Source of the DNA: Gimesia aquarii
Lineage (GTDB): Bacteria; Planctomycetota; Planctomycetia; Planctomycetales; Planctomycetaceae
Length of the DNA stretch: 64,000 nt
NCBI RefSeq assembly: GCF_007748175.1
Contig: NZ_CP037422.1
Coordinates: 5,782,334-5,846,333, forward strand
Reading direction: 5' to 3'
Positions 38,121-49,069 of this stretch are shown here, in pieces. The translations under genes were made by a program, and so were the position numbers. The notes under the pieces were generated by a model. The model searched no databases. It saw only the letters and a program-made list of their open reading frames with translations, and was not told the origin of the DNA. Every line of letters begins with the position of its first letter. The first letter of the stretch is position 1.

Positions 38121-39794
38121 ATGAACAGACTACAATTGCAGGTTGCATCTCTAGTTCCCACATGGGGAAAACATACACTCCTGCTAGTGTTATTCGTTTT
38201 TTCATTGCAGGTCAGTCCGCAAACTGTCAGAGGAGAAACGCAAAACGCGCACAACTTGAAATCATCAGTTCGTGTCTCAGTTTCAGGTGGTCCGGAGGTG
38301 GAAGAGGCTGTTTTTTTCTCTTTCGATGATCATGCGATTCCGTGGCGAGATAATTTGCAACTTACTCCTGTAGAAGCGAAGAAACATCCTGCCAATCCTG
38401 TTCTACGCCGTGGACCTGCTGGTGCACCGGATCATGGTCATGCGATACTCTATGGAAGTGTACTCCAAATGGATGGAAAGTTTCGCATGTGGTATCTGGG
38501 GATGTTCGAAACCGAGATCAAAGCAGGGCAGGCGCCTGGTTGGTGGCGCCCCATGTGTTATGCCGAAAGTACGGATGGAGTCAATTGGATCAAACCCAAA
38601 TTAGGACTCGTTGAATTCAATGGAAACAAGCAGAACAATATCTGCCTGGTGGAGTCTACGGTTCCTTCATTGACTAAGGTGAATGATTTTCTAACCGTAA
38701 TGTACGATCCCAAAGACCCTGATCCAAATCGTCGTTATAAATGCGTTTATATCGCACATCCACCATTTGATGATGTTCGAGGTGGACGTAGTCGAATTGG
38801 GCCTGATGAGAGACGATGGGGGGCATTTATCAGTGCAACAAGTGCTGATGGGTTGAGTTGGAAAGTGATAGGAGACCGTCCCATGAATGCTGGCGGCGAA
38901 CGTTTCGAAGTCTCAGGGTTGTATCACTACAATGGATTTTATTACGCCACAGGACAGTTGATCTCTCCATGGACATGGAGAATGGATGGAAGTGATATCG
39001 GGCGGGTCATGCTCACGTACCGTTCATCTGATTTCAAAAATTGGTCACGAGCGAAAGCAACTTCTTTTGCAAGGCCAGGTCAGTTCACGGCCAAACCAAT
39101 CACTGGCCAACAAACACACATGGGAGCGGGGCTCTGGAATCGCGGTAATGCAATCATCGGGCTTTATGGCATGTGGCAGGATGCGACAAAGAAACCAAAA
39201 GAGAGCGAATATTGGAATGAAGGCGTCACCGTCGATTTGGGATTGATTGTGAGTAACGACGGGATTCATTTTCGAGAGCCAGTCGCAGATCACAAAGTAA
39301 TCTCGCGAGGCAAAAAAAATGAGTGGGACAATACTGCGCTTCTGCAGGGGCATGCTTTTGCGAATATCGGTGATCAAACAATGATGTGGTATTCACATTG
39401 GGATACTGGTGGCAAACTACGAAATATGGAAATTGGCCTCGCAACACTCCGGCGCGATGGATTCGGCTATCTTGCTCGAAAGGTCTCTGATTCTGCTGCG
39501 TATTTTGCAACAGCACCATTCAAAATTCGAGGTGATGCTAAACTTTTTGTGAATGTAGAGGGGGTCTCTTCAACTGCGCCTCTCACCGTTGAATTGCTTG
39601 ACGAACGCGCTAAGCCACTCGCTGGATTCTCTGGTAAAGATGCTGCTCAAATCAAAAAATCTGGCACACATCTCGAAGTGATCTGGCCAGGTTCACATGA
39701 CTGGTTACCTGCCAATAGGAACATCTCAGTCAAAGTGAGTTATCCAAAAGCAAATAGTGCCAAAGTATATGCTGTTTATGTTGGAAAGAATTAA
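38121..39794 (+). CDS. Secreted beta-propeller protein, GH32/GH43-like
   Basis: The 557-residue protein has a signal peptide (to about residue 38, QTVRGET). It then has repeated propeller blades recognisable by MDGKFRMWYLGM, YAESTDGVNWIKPKLGLVEF, ATSADGLSWKVIGDRP, YRSSDFKNWSRA and VSNDGIHFREP. This is the five-bladed beta-propeller pattern of GH32/43/68/DUF4185 proteins. It is followed by a small C-terminal beta domain (residues about 455-555). Acidic residues suitable for glycosidase catalysis are present, but the triad cannot be assigned by eye. It is 28 bp after the beta-helix gene and likely co-transcribed. Confidence 0.82.
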   Translation: MNRLQLQVASLVPTWGKHTLLLVLFVFSLQVSPQTVRGETQNAHNLKSSVRVSVSGGPEVEEAVFFSFDDHAIPWRDNLQLTPVEAKKHPANPVLRRGPAGAPDHGHAILYGSVLQMDGKFRMWYLGMFETEIKAGQAPGWWRPMCYAESTDGVNWIKPKLGLVEFNGNKQNNICLVESTVPSLTKVNDFLTVMYDPKDPDPNRRYKCVYIAHPPFDDVRGGRSRIGPDERRWGAFISATSADGLSWKVIGDRPMNAGGERFEVSGLYHYNGFYYATGQLISPWTWRMDGSDIGRVMLTYRSSDFKNWSRAKATSFARPGQFTAKPITGQQTHMGAGLWNRGNAIIGLYGMWQDATKKPKESEYWNEGVTVDLGLIVSNDGIHFREPVADHKVISRGKKNEWDNTALLQGHAFANIGDQTMMWYSHWDTGGKLRNMEIGLATLRRDGFGYLARKVSDSAAYFATAPFKIRGDAKLFVNVEGVSSTAPLTVELLDERAKPLAGFSGKDAAQIKKSGTHLEVIWPGSHDWLPANRNISVKVSYPKANSAKVYAVYVGKN

Positions 39795-39803
39795 GGCAAG
39801 ACT

Positions 39804-42182
39804 ATGAACGCATCCGTGAGTCAAGCTGCTAATGAAATCAATCCATATGTCTGGGCAACAATCAATGATGAAGATCTCAAACTGTTCGATCAACAGTTAA
39901 AGAGTTTTGTTCCACCAAATTCATTTGATGCACATGCACATCTTTGGCGTACTGCCGACCTAGGAACACTGACTCCACCACTGGCGGCGGCAGGGCCTTC
40001 TGAAGTTACTCGGGCAGTATATGATGAAAGACTTTCACTCTGGATGCCGGAACGGTGTCCAACAGGGGGGTTGTTTTTTCCATTTCCCACACGTACATTG
40101 AATGTTGAAGCGGCAAACCAGTTTTTGGCAGATCAGGTGAAAGAGTCACCAGATTCGCGTGGACTGATGATTGTCACACCACGTCAAAAGCCAGAAGCAG
40201 TTGAGCAACAAGTCGTTAAAGATGGTTTTGTTGGATTCAAAGTATATCACTTATTTGCCGAACGAGAAGACACACTATTTGCACCCACGGAAGAATTTCT
40301 CCCAGAATGGGCCTGGGAACTGGCGCATCGGTATGAGCTGGTGATCATGTTGCATATGGTGCTTCCACGAGCGTTGGCAGAGCCTGCAAACCAAACATAC
40401 ATTCGTCAGCATTGCGAGCGATATCCTGGTGCGAAATTGATTCTTGCCCACGCAGCACGTGGCTTTTGTGGTCGCCATACAGTCGAAGGTATCTCTTCAT
40501 TACGAGGATTGGAAAACGTTTATTTTGATACTTCTGCCGTATGTGAACCAGAGGCGTTCGAGGCGATTCTGAAAGTTTTTGGTCCCACCCGACTCCTTTT
40601 TGGTGCCGATTTTTGTGTTACGGAAATGCGCAGCCGTTGTGTCAACCTGGGAGATGGTTTTTTATGGCTCGACGAGATTCGACCAGATTTCAGCCACTCT
40701 CGATTTGCAAAACCAACGCTTCTCGGGATCGAGTCACTACTGGCACTGAAGCAGGCATGCAAAAATCAGCATCTGACTGATGGGGATGTGGAAGAAGTCT
40801 TCTGCCTGGGAGCCAGACGACTGCTCAAGTTACCGCTGACTCAAAACCCGCCGGACGTACAAGCTGTCTATCGCGAAGCAAAAGAGATCTTCCCTGGTGG
40901 TACACAATTACTAAGTAAACGACCAGAAATGTTTGCGCCAGATCAGTGGCCTGCTTACTATCGTGAAGCCAGAGGCTGTGAAATCATTGATATCGAAGGA
41001 CGCCATTTCATCGATATGAGCCTTGGTGGAATTCTTGCCTGTATTCTTGGCTACAGTGATCCAGATGTGAATTCAGCTGTGATTCGTCGTGTTACTCTTG
41101 GATCGATGGCGACTTTACAAACGGCTGACGAACTAGAACTCTCAAAATTACTGCTCAAAATTCATCCCTGGGCACAAAATGCAAGGTTTACTCGCGCGGG
41201 TGGTGAGTCAATGGTTGTTGCGGTTCGTATCGCACGCGCATTTACTGGACGCGATAAGGTCGCAATTTGCGGCTATCATGGTTGGCATGATTGGTATCTC
41301 GCCGCAAATTTAACTGTAAATGAAAATGACCAAAAACAACAAATCGATCATTTAACCGGTCACCTTCTACCGGGCCTTGAACCACGTGGCGTTCCCACCA
41401 ATTTAGCGGGTACCGCGTTGACGTTCCATTATAACAAACTTGATGAACTCGACGAAATCATTACGAAACACGGTCATGAATTAGCTGCGGTAGTAATGGA
41501 ACCAACTCGAAAAACAGATCCCGATCCAAATTTTCTTGAAGGCGTCCGTGAGCGCTGTGATCGCCTTGATACACCATTAATCTTCGATGAGATTTCAAGT
41601 GGTTGGCGACTCTGCCTAGGTGGCGCACACCGTAATTATGGCGTTGAACCGGATCTAGCGGTCTTCGCCAAAGCACTCGGTAATGGCTTTCCCATCGGGG
41701 CAATCATTGGAACACAAGCAGTCATGCAAGCCGCACAAGAATCATTTATCTCCAGTACATTCTGGACAGAAGGTGTGGGACCCGCCGCAGCAGTAGCATG
41801 CGTAAAGAAACAAATGGAATTTGATATTCCTGCTCATCTGGCGCATATTGGATCTCTCGCCATTGAAGGCTGGGAAAAACTTGGATGTAAGCACAAAGTA
41901 CCTGTTAATACGGGAGGTCATCCAGCGATGGCGGTACTGACATTCGATCATCCAGAAGCAGCAGCACTGACTACATTAATGACTGCTCGCATGCTGAATC
42001 ACGGCTTTCTTGCCGGTGGTGCTTTTAACGCAAGCCTTGCACATGAGCCACGACATGTCGAAGCCTATCTTGCCGCATTAGATGAAGTATTTGCAGAACT
42101 TGCCACTGCAATCCAAGACGGAGAGATTCGAAAACGGATTGGTGGCCCAGTAAAACACACAGGATTTGCGAGGCTGACTTAG
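39804..42182 (+). CDS. Amidohydrolase / class III aminotransferase fusion
   Basis: A single 792-residue chain joins two enzymes. Residues about 30-340 form an amidohydrolase-2-type TIM barrel with the metal motif FDAHAHLW, MLHMVLPR, ILAHAARG and LLFGADF. Residues about 350-785 form a PLP-dependent class III aminotransferase of the glutamate-1-semialdehyde aminomutase type. It has FPGGTQLLSKRPE, YHGWHDWY and FDEISSGWR, and the PLP lysine is Lys623 in FAKALGNG. It has no signal peptide, so it is cytoplasmic. The gene starts 9 bp after the propeller gene and ends the operon. The frame is clean through the junction, so this is a real fusion and not an assembly join. A role in catabolism of an amino or acylated sugar acid is inferred. 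Confidence 0.9.
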   Translation: MNASVSQAANEINPYVWATINDEDLKLFDQQLKSFVPPNSFDAHAHLWRTADLGTLTPPLAAAGPSEVTRAVYDERLSLWMPERCPTGGLFFPFPTRTLNVEAANQFLADQVKESPDSRGLMIVTPRQKPEAVEQQVVKDGFVGFKVYHLFAEREDTLFAPTEEFLPEWAWELAHRYELVIMLHMVLPRALAEPANQTYIRQHCERYPGAKLILAHAARGFCGRHTVEGISSLRGLENVYFDTSAVCEPEAFEAILKVFGPTRLLFGADFCVTEMRSRCVNLGDGFLWLDEIRPDFSHSRFAKPTLLGIESLLALKQACKNQHLTDGDVEEVFCLGARRLLKLPLTQNPPDVQAVYREAKEIFPGGTQLLSKRPEMFAPDQWPAYYREARGCEIIDIEGRHFIDMSLGGILACILGYSDPDVNSAVIRRVTLGSMATLQTADELELSKLLLKIHPWAQNARFTRAGGESMVVAVRIARAFTGRDKVAICGYHGWHDWYLAANLTVNENDQKQQIDHLTGHLLPGLEPRGVPTNLAGTALTFHYNKLDELDEIITKHGHELAAVVMEPTRKTDPDPNFLEGVRERCDRLDTPLIFDEISSGWRLCLGGAHRNYGVEPDLAVFAKALGNGFPIGAIIGTQAVMQAAQESFISSTFWTEGVGPAAAVACVKKQMEFDIPAHLAHIGSLAIEGWEKLGCKHKVPVNTGGHPAMAVLTFDHPEAAALTTLMTARMLNHGFLAGGAFNASLAHEPRHVEAYLAALDEVFAELATAIQDGEIRKRIGGPVKHTGFARLT

Positions 42183-42281
42183 CTCCATTAAATTCAAACG
42201 CGAGCCATCATATTGAGCAAACAATAGTTTTCAATCACCGATTTACCTAATTCAAGACAGTAGCTTGTGGCATCCAAACAA

Positions 42282-42314
42282 AAACACCACCGAATAAAAA
42301 ATCCAGCGGTGTTT
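42282..42314 (-). terminator. Probable intrinsic terminator of the cold-shock gene
   Basis: AAACACC (42282-42288) pairs with GGTGTTT (42308-42314) around a 19-nt loop. On the minus strand it is followed by a T-rich stretch (complement of CAAACAAAA). It lies 35 bp past the cold-shock stop and opposite the end of the fusion gene. Confidence 0.6.
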
Positions 42315-42348
42315 GTTAGTCGATAATAAAGTAATCAGGATATACTGA

Positions 42349-42549
42349 TTACTCGGCAACTCGGACAGATGTAGCGCAGGGACCTTTACGGCCTTCACCA
42401 ACTTCATATTCAACCATTTGACCTTCTTGAAGTTCTTCAAAAGTTAACCCTTGTATTTCAGAATGGTGGAAAAACAAGTCACCTTGTTCTCCTTCAATGA
42501 AGCCAAAACCGCGATCTGAAACTAACCTCTTGATTTTACCTTGTGGCAT
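42349..42549 (-). CDS. Cold-shock domain protein (CspA family)
   Basis: The 66-residue protein carries both RNA-binding motifs of the cold-shock domain, RGFGFI (RNP1, usually K/RGFGFI) and DLFFHHSEI (RNP2), within PQGKIKRLVSDRGFGFIEG. It binds single-stranded RNA/DNA as a chaperone. The frame is open further upstream to 42618, but the ATG at 42547-42549 has GGAG nine bases before it and gives the normal Csp length. A TATAAT on the minus strand at 42770-42775 would give a roughly 210-nt 5' leader. Confidence 0.95.
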   Translation of the reverse strand: MPQGKIKRLVSDRGFGFIEGEQGDLFFHHSEIQGLTFEELQEGQMVEYEVGEGRKGPCATSVRVAE

Positions 42550-42896
42550 TTCTGCGCTCCAACATAAAAACCTATGACATACGGTCACGCTGAAAGTATA
42601 GCAAACCCGTAGTCCCAAAAAACAAAAAGCAGATAGAGCAACAAAAAACTGAAGCGAAAACTTACGTAGAAGCCCTGCTACGCAGAATGAAGCGGGAAGA
42701 GAAAAACGACTCAGAGTCGGTTATACCTACACCTTGTCTCTGCTCGTCACGAACTGCCATGACATTTGCATTATACTGGGTACTGGCTAAGTGTAAAGGG
42801 CGACAGGCCCGCTTTAAAGTGATTCTTCTCTTCCGTTCGTACTGCTACTAACCACGAAAAAAAGACAAGTTAGCAAGTCACAGACTCAGATTATCG
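42550..42896 (-). promoter_or_regulatory. Leader and promoter region of the cold-shock gene
   Basis: This 347-bp gap has no other gene. On the minus strand, TATAAT lies at 42770-42775 with a poor -35 (CTTTAC at 17 bp). Transcription from it would give about a 210-nt untranslated leader, like the temperature-responsive leaders of cspA mRNAs. A small GGGC/GCCC hairpin lies near 42800. The link to cold response is inference. Confidence 0.4.
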
Positions 42897-44552
42897 TTAC
42901 CAGAACATCAAGCGATAGTGGTTGTAGATCTCTTCCGGACCTAAGATTCGTTTGTAAAGCGCGAATTCATCAATCGCACCAACAAACTGTCGCAGTGTAT
43001 TCACAATTCTGAGTTGACCAAGATATAGCTTGTAAGTTGATGGCTCATTCTCCACATTTATAAAAACGCGTCTGGTAATTGCTCCATCAATATACATCTC
43101 AAGCATATCATTTTTTTTAACGACAACAACCTGCATCCATTGACCAGGAGTACATCTTTCTTTCGAGAAGAGATTTGCCCCAGTAAATCCATCAGGGCTG
43201 GGAGGATATCGTTGGAGAAAACGGATGTTGCCGAGATCGTGTACAAGATGTGAAAGGTGTCGTTTAGTCATGATCTCAATAACGTTTAGATGTTTAATTC
43301 CCACATCGTCATCTTCTTGAACGACCGACAGACAAGTCATGTGTGATAATCGATCTGGTTTTAACCAAAACTCGATTGAAAAAGGTCCTTCATTAAGAAG
43401 TGGAAATGGATCTGCAGACATGATCATGCGAGGGTTTCGCGAGAGATTAAATCGAGCATAACCATCGACAATCTGTAAACTGTTTGGCTCATCGAAATTT
43501 CGAATGAGGTTGGCTGGCCATTGAGGACTCATTTCATTACGAACCTGCCCATGGTCTTCAGATTCAAAACGCCAGTAGACCAGAGGCTCTGATTGTTTAA
43601 TCGCGTCTACATAATCCTCTCTCACCGGTAAGGCTACCGATGGAGTTTCAACAACAGTTGTAGAATTGTCGAGTTTGTTTCTGATAGCCATTCTGTTTTG
43701 ATCAACGTGTGCGCGTTGTGACTCATTTACATTCTGACTGGCGATGGACTTTCCATCATTTCCGAGAATAGAGACTTTTGCTTTACCTTTAATCACATCG
43801 ATATCAGTTGAACCATCTTGATCGACCTGAATTCCAACCTCTGTTCCTAAATCAACAACAGCAGCCTCAGGTGCATTGATAACAAAGTCAATTGCTGATT
43901 CAGGAATCTGTGCGGTTGCCCTTCCTGACCGTAGAGTCGCAGCCGACCTTGAGATCATATCAATCTCTGCCGGTCCAATAATCGTAATTTGCGCCCCGCT
44001 GAAAAATTCAAGTTTGATTTTTCCATGAGGAATTTTAAGCGTACCAGCCTTAAAACATCGCCCCAGTTTCAATTCATTCGAATCGATTCCTTCAACATAA
44101 GTTAAAATTGCAATATCTGGAGTTTCTTTCTTCTTATTATTATTCGAAGTGTAAATGATACTAGGATTTGTTTTTTTGGGAGTTTCAGTGAGCCTCTTTC
44201 TGGGAGGGAGAGCATTATTTGAAACTGAGTTTATTAAGAAAGAGAGAACAAACAAAAAACAGACAGTACAGAGAGTAATAACGATGAATTTTCTATTGGA
44301 TTTCAGCCGTAGCGGAATTTTTAATGGTACGATACCAGATGAATGCGTACTGGAATTCGGTGCTGAGCATTCTTCATAAAGCGCAGTTTCAAGGTCGACT
44401 AACTGGACATATTGATCTCGAAAAGCAGTATCAGACTGGAGGCGGATTTGAATTGTCTCAAACTCTTCCTCGGAGATATGCCCATCAAGTAAACGTCGAA
44501 TGAGATCGACATCACTTTCGGGGATTTGCTCATCAGGAATTGATGCTGGCAT
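42897..44552 (-). CDS. FecR-domain and LamG-like membrane protein
   Basis: The 551-residue protein has a cytoplasmic N-terminal helical part (LIRRLLDGHISEEEFETI, about 15-60) and one membrane helix (about 90-110, FIVITLCTVCFLFVLSFLI). A periplasmic FecR-type beta domain follows (about 160-300, GTLKIPHGKIKLEFFSGAQITIIGPAEIDM, DLGTEVGI), then a concanavalin-like LamG domain (about 330-550, INGALTRR-like DGAITRRVFIN, FVGAIDEFALYKRIL). It follows the ECF gene by 13 bp, with AAAGGA before its ATG. The pair is the common planctomycete sigma/FecR-LamG module. The protein presumably acts as an anti-sigma factor with a ligand-binding ectodomain. Confidence 0.85.
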   Translation of the reverse strand: MPASIPDEQIPESDVDLIRRLLDGHISEEEFETIQIRLQSDTAFRDQYVQLVDLETALYEECSAPNSSTHSSGIVPLKIPLRLKSNRKFIVITLCTVCFLFVLSFLINSVSNNALPPRKRLTETPKKTNPSIIYTSNNNKKKETPDIAILTYVEGIDSNELKLGRCFKAGTLKIPHGKIKLEFFSGAQITIIGPAEIDMISRSAATLRSGRATAQIPESAIDFVINAPEAAVVDLGTEVGIQVDQDGSTDIDVIKGKAKVSILGNDGKSIASQNVNESQRAHVDQNRMAIRNKLDNSTTVVETPSVALPVREDYVDAIKQSEPLVYWRFESEDHGQVRNEMSPQWPANLIRNFDEPNSLQIVDGYARFNLSRNPRMIMSADPFPLLNEGPFSIEFWLKPDRLSHMTCLSVVQEDDDVGIKHLNVIEIMTKRHLSHLVHDLGNIRFLQRYPPSPDGFTGANLFSKERCTPGQWMQVVVVKKNDMLEMYIDGAITRRVFINVENEPSTYKLYLGQLRIVNTLRQFVGAIDEFALYKRILGPEEIYNHYRLMFW

Positions 44553-44565
44553 TTGAAAAGATCCT

Positions 44566-45087
44566 TTATATCCTGTCCAACGAAGCGACTCGGCGTTCGA
44601 TACAATCAGTAATTAATTTTCGCACTCGGTCTAGCCGTCGATAGAGTGCTTTGACAGTACGTCCTTGTTCCTCAGCCAGTGACTTAATCGTTGATGAATC
44701 TGAATATCTTCGCTCCAGCATGTTTCGATCTTCTGTGGAAAGTTCAGCCAGACATTGTTTGAGTGCAGAACGCCGCTGGCTCAAATATGATTCTTGTTCT
44801 TTTCGTGATTGAGTCAGCAGCGACATGATCTCTTCACTGAATATCAGCCTGCTACGGGCGCATTCCTTACGAAAATTAAGCGCTTCAAAATAGGCGAAAC
44901 GAGTTGCCCATGGCAGGAATTCTCTATTTTGGTCGTATTCCTCGAATTTTTCCCACAACACAAGTGCTGTTCGTTGTAACACTTCTTCTGCATCATCCCG
45001 ACGAGGGATCAGCATCATTATATACCGTAACAGTTCACGATCATAAGTGACCATTAACTTGGCAAAAACATTTCCAGAAGGCTTCAT
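44566..45087 (-). CDS. ECF sigma factor, Rhodopirellula/Verrucomicrobium-type family
   Basis: The 173-residue protein has sigma region 2 (about 15-75, DRELLRYIMMLIPRRDDAEEVLQRTALVLWEKF, cut here by family rather than copied; key FLPWATRFAYFEALNFRK) and region 4 (about 110-165, LSTEDRNMLERRY, GRTVKALYRRLDRVR). The spacing and the LPWA segment match the planctomycete/verrucomicrobial ECF family. It is co-transcribed with the FecR/LamG gene. The ATG at 45085-45087 has no clear ribosome site. Confidence 0.88.
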   Translation of the reverse strand: MKPSGNVFAKLMVTYDRELLRYIMMLIPRRDDAEEVLQRTALVLWEKFEEYDQNREFLPWATRFAYFEALNFRKECARSRLIFSEEIMSLLTQSRKEQESYLSQRRSALKQCLAELSTEDRNMLERRYSDSSTIKSLAEEQGRTVKALYRRLDRVRKLITDCIERRVASLDRI

Positions 45088-45422
45088 CGAGTCACATTGA
45101 TAAGGAGATTACTGGCGCCGTTGATCGACCTCATCGGCATGTTGTGAACTATCTGCCTTCTTCTCCAAATTGACGCACAATTCCCCCGGAAATGTTTCGT
45201 TTTTTTTTTGATTAATGAATTTACTGACTAATTCCAACAAATTCATCAAATATTCACAAAATCTGAGGGGAATACAAAACTCGAGAGGAGAATTTGAATA
45301 GGAGAAAGATCCATACATACACCCCATTTGGATTTTCTGCACTTTATTATCACGATGGATAAGCGAATACCTTTATTTATTTTCTAAGGGGTGGATTCTT
45401 TTTTGGCCTGGGATTATTAATT
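45088..45422. other. Divergent region between the ECF gene and the second DUF1559 gene
   Basis: These 335 bp are T-rich on the right and contain promoters for both directions. A minus-strand open frame (45109-45342) has no family features and is not called. The stretch CCTGGGA near 45409-45415, a few bases before the DUF1559 start, also occurs in the same place before copy 1 (8418-8424) and may be the ribosome site shared by these genes. Confidence 0.4.
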
Positions 45423-46442
45423 ATGAGAAAAAGTGTACGTGGTTTCACACTCATTGAATTGTTGGTCGTCATTGCCATTATCGCCATTCTAATTGCGTTA
45501 CTTCTACCAGCCGTTCAACAGGCACGCGAAGCGGCGCGTCGATCTCAGTGCAAAAATAACCTGAAACAACTTGGAATTGGCCTGCACAACTACTATGAAA
45601 CATTTTCACAATTTCCTCCAGGAGGTGTTCACTCCGGTGTACCGCGTAATGGCGGCAGTGGCCATAGTTTTGGTCCCAGTTTTTATGGATTAATCTTACC
45701 ATTCATGGACCTCGCCACTATGTATAATTCAATGGAATGGGAAGGGGAGTCCCCTGGCTATGTCAATGAAGGTGCTGGCAGCGCAGGCGATTTAAATCGT
45801 GTGATTGTCAATCAAGCAGGGCGTATCCCCGCATTCACATGTCCTTCATCAACTCTGGCAGTTCGAAATGGGTCGTTTTGTCCTTTTGCTCATTATGCCG
45901 GTATCACAGGAGCCGCTGATCCAACGACATTTACTGAAAGTCGTATTTTTGATGATGGTAGCCTTGGTCTGATTTCGGGTGGAGGGATGCTCGTTCCAAA
46001 TAAAGGGATACGGTTGCGCGACTGCACTGATGGCTCGAGTAACACCATCATGATTGGAGAGGCGAATGGAGAACTTGAACGTCTTATTGCCGGAACGTAC
46101 TCCAAGCTGGCAGCGACTGGCACCACACACGGCTGGCTGATGGGACTTCGGGTAACTGGTACACCACCTAATCTTCAACCAGTTGCAGCAAATTCTGATC
46201 AACGTTGTTTCAATCTGACCACTGTCAGGTACAGTCCTAACCAAGAGCCGTTTGCCAATCAACTCTTTCCTGGTATGGGTAGTAATGTAGGTGCCAATAA
46301 TCCCTTGATGTCTTTCCATGTTGGAGGAGTCCAGGTTCTGCTCGCAGATGGTTCAGTGCGGTTTCTCAGTGAAAACGTTCACCTTGAAACTCTAAAGCAG
46401 TTAGCCACACGTGATGATGGCCAACCAATTGGAGAATTCTAG
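45423..46442 (+). CDS. DUF1559 pseudopilin-like protein (copy 2)
   Basis: The 339-residue protein has the pseudopilin start [16 protein letters not shown] (cleavage Gly-Phe expected), then [15 protein letters not shown]. The middle domain has an [17 protein letters not shown] segment. The C-terminal DUF1559 block is [20 protein letters not shown], ending PIGEF. The first 50 residues are almost identical to those of copy 1, while the rest has diverged strongly, as is usual for this family. A lipoprotein gene follows 100 bp downstream. Confidence 0.93.
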   Translation: MRKSVRGFTLIELLVVIAIIAILIALLLPAVQQAREAARRSQCKNNLKQLGIGLHNYYETFSQFPPGGVHSGVPRNGGSGHSFGPSFYGLILPFMDLATMYNSMEWEGESPGYVNEGAGSAGDLNRVIVNQAGRIPAFTCPSSTLAVRNGSFCPFAHYAGITGAADPTTFTESRIFDDGSLGLISGGGMLVPNKGIRLRDCTDGSSNTIMIGEANGELERLIAGTYSKLAATGTTHGWLMGLRVTGTPPNLQPVAANSDQRCFNLTTVRYSPNQEPFANQLFPGMGSNVGANNPLMSFHVGGVQVLLADGSVRFLSENVHLETLKQLATRDDGQPIGEF

Positions 46443-46542
46443 GTCTGATTTCTTAATGAAATTGACGACTTCATTTGTTACTTGGTTATTAATACTAAGT
46501 TAATCTGCGTCTGAATTTTGTGATCATAAAGGAATTATATTC

Positions 46543-47013
46543 ATGTATTTGTCGCGTGTTGCTATGTCTTCATTATTGATTATTTTGATGGGATTCCTCT
46601 TCTCGGCATGCTCAAGCAAAACAGACTACGGTCCTATGGGGAGCGTCAATGGCAAGTTGACTCTTGATGGAAAAACCATTGATGAAGGGACACAATTACT
46701 CTTTATGAAAATGGACGCCGGATATGCTGCATTTGGTGAGACTGATGCGGATGGAAATTACTCCATTACATGGGCTCGCGATGGGGAACGGAAATCAGAA
46801 CTTCCCTTAGGCAGTTACAAAGTATTAATCCAACCTCCTACGGTTGGTAAAAACACCGAAGAAATGTCTGCAGAAGAAATGCTTGAGGGGGGGGATGTTG
46901 CACCAGCCAAACCGAGGTTTCCTGTTAAATATCAGCAACATTCAACCAGCGGACTTGAATATACCATTAAAGAGGGCGAGAATAAAATCGACATTGATTT
47001 GAAGTCAAAGTAA
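46543..47013 (+). CDS. Small lipoprotein, carboxypeptidase-regulatory-like (copy 2)
   Basis: The 156-residue protein has a signal and lipobox FSAC (Cys23). The beta-sandwich-like mature part has VNGKLTLDGKTIDEGTQLLF, DADGNYSITW and LPLGSYKVLIQPP. It is analogous to the lipoproteins after the other two DUF1559 genes and may be its functional partner. It is followed by a strong hairpin. Confidence 0.85.
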   Translation: MYLSRVAMSSLLIILMGFLFSACSSKTDYGPMGSVNGKLTLDGKTIDEGTQLLFMKMDAGYAAFGETDADGNYSITWARDGERKSELPLGSYKVLIQPPTVGKNTEEMSAEEMLEGGDVAPAKPRFPVKYQQHSTSGLEYTIKEGENKIDIDLKSK

Positions 47014-47057
47014 ATAATATGGGTCGAAACGATTCACTGTGGAAACCTATTCAGAAA

Positions 47058-47090
47058 CAAAGCCTTAGTTCACATTGAACTAAGGCTTTG
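47058..47090. terminator. Hairpin terminator between the lipoprotein and tRNA-Lys genes
   Basis: A perfect 14-bp stem (CAAAGCCTTAGTTC, 47058-47071, with 47077-47090) has a 5-base loop. It lies 45 bp after the lipoprotein stop and directly before the 3' end of the minus-strand tRNA-Lys, so it can terminate transcription from both sides. The U-tract is short (TTTG). Confidence 0.85.
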
Positions 47091-47094
47091 TCAA

Positions 47095-47167
<73 letters not shown>

Positions 47168-47362
47168 GATAAACAAGTTGATTTATTTTAATTCTCGTAA
47201 AATGATTCGACAAGCGAATCAATGTGCCTTCTCTGAGTTGATACAAAGAATTATCGTCCGACTCTGCTGATAACATCCACAAACTTATTTGAAATTCAGG
47301 AACCGACTGATTTTCGCAGTCGATTCCTGGGAGAATTTGAATACTAGGCGAAGCATGTGAGA

Positions 47363-49069
<1,707 letters not shown>

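Noticed and set aside
42550-42618. Longer cold-shock protein
   Set aside because: The extra 23 residues do not match Csp proteins and a ribosome site precedes the shorter start.
45109-45342. 77-codon frame beside the ECF gene
   Set aside because: Short, no family features, lies in the divergent promoter region.
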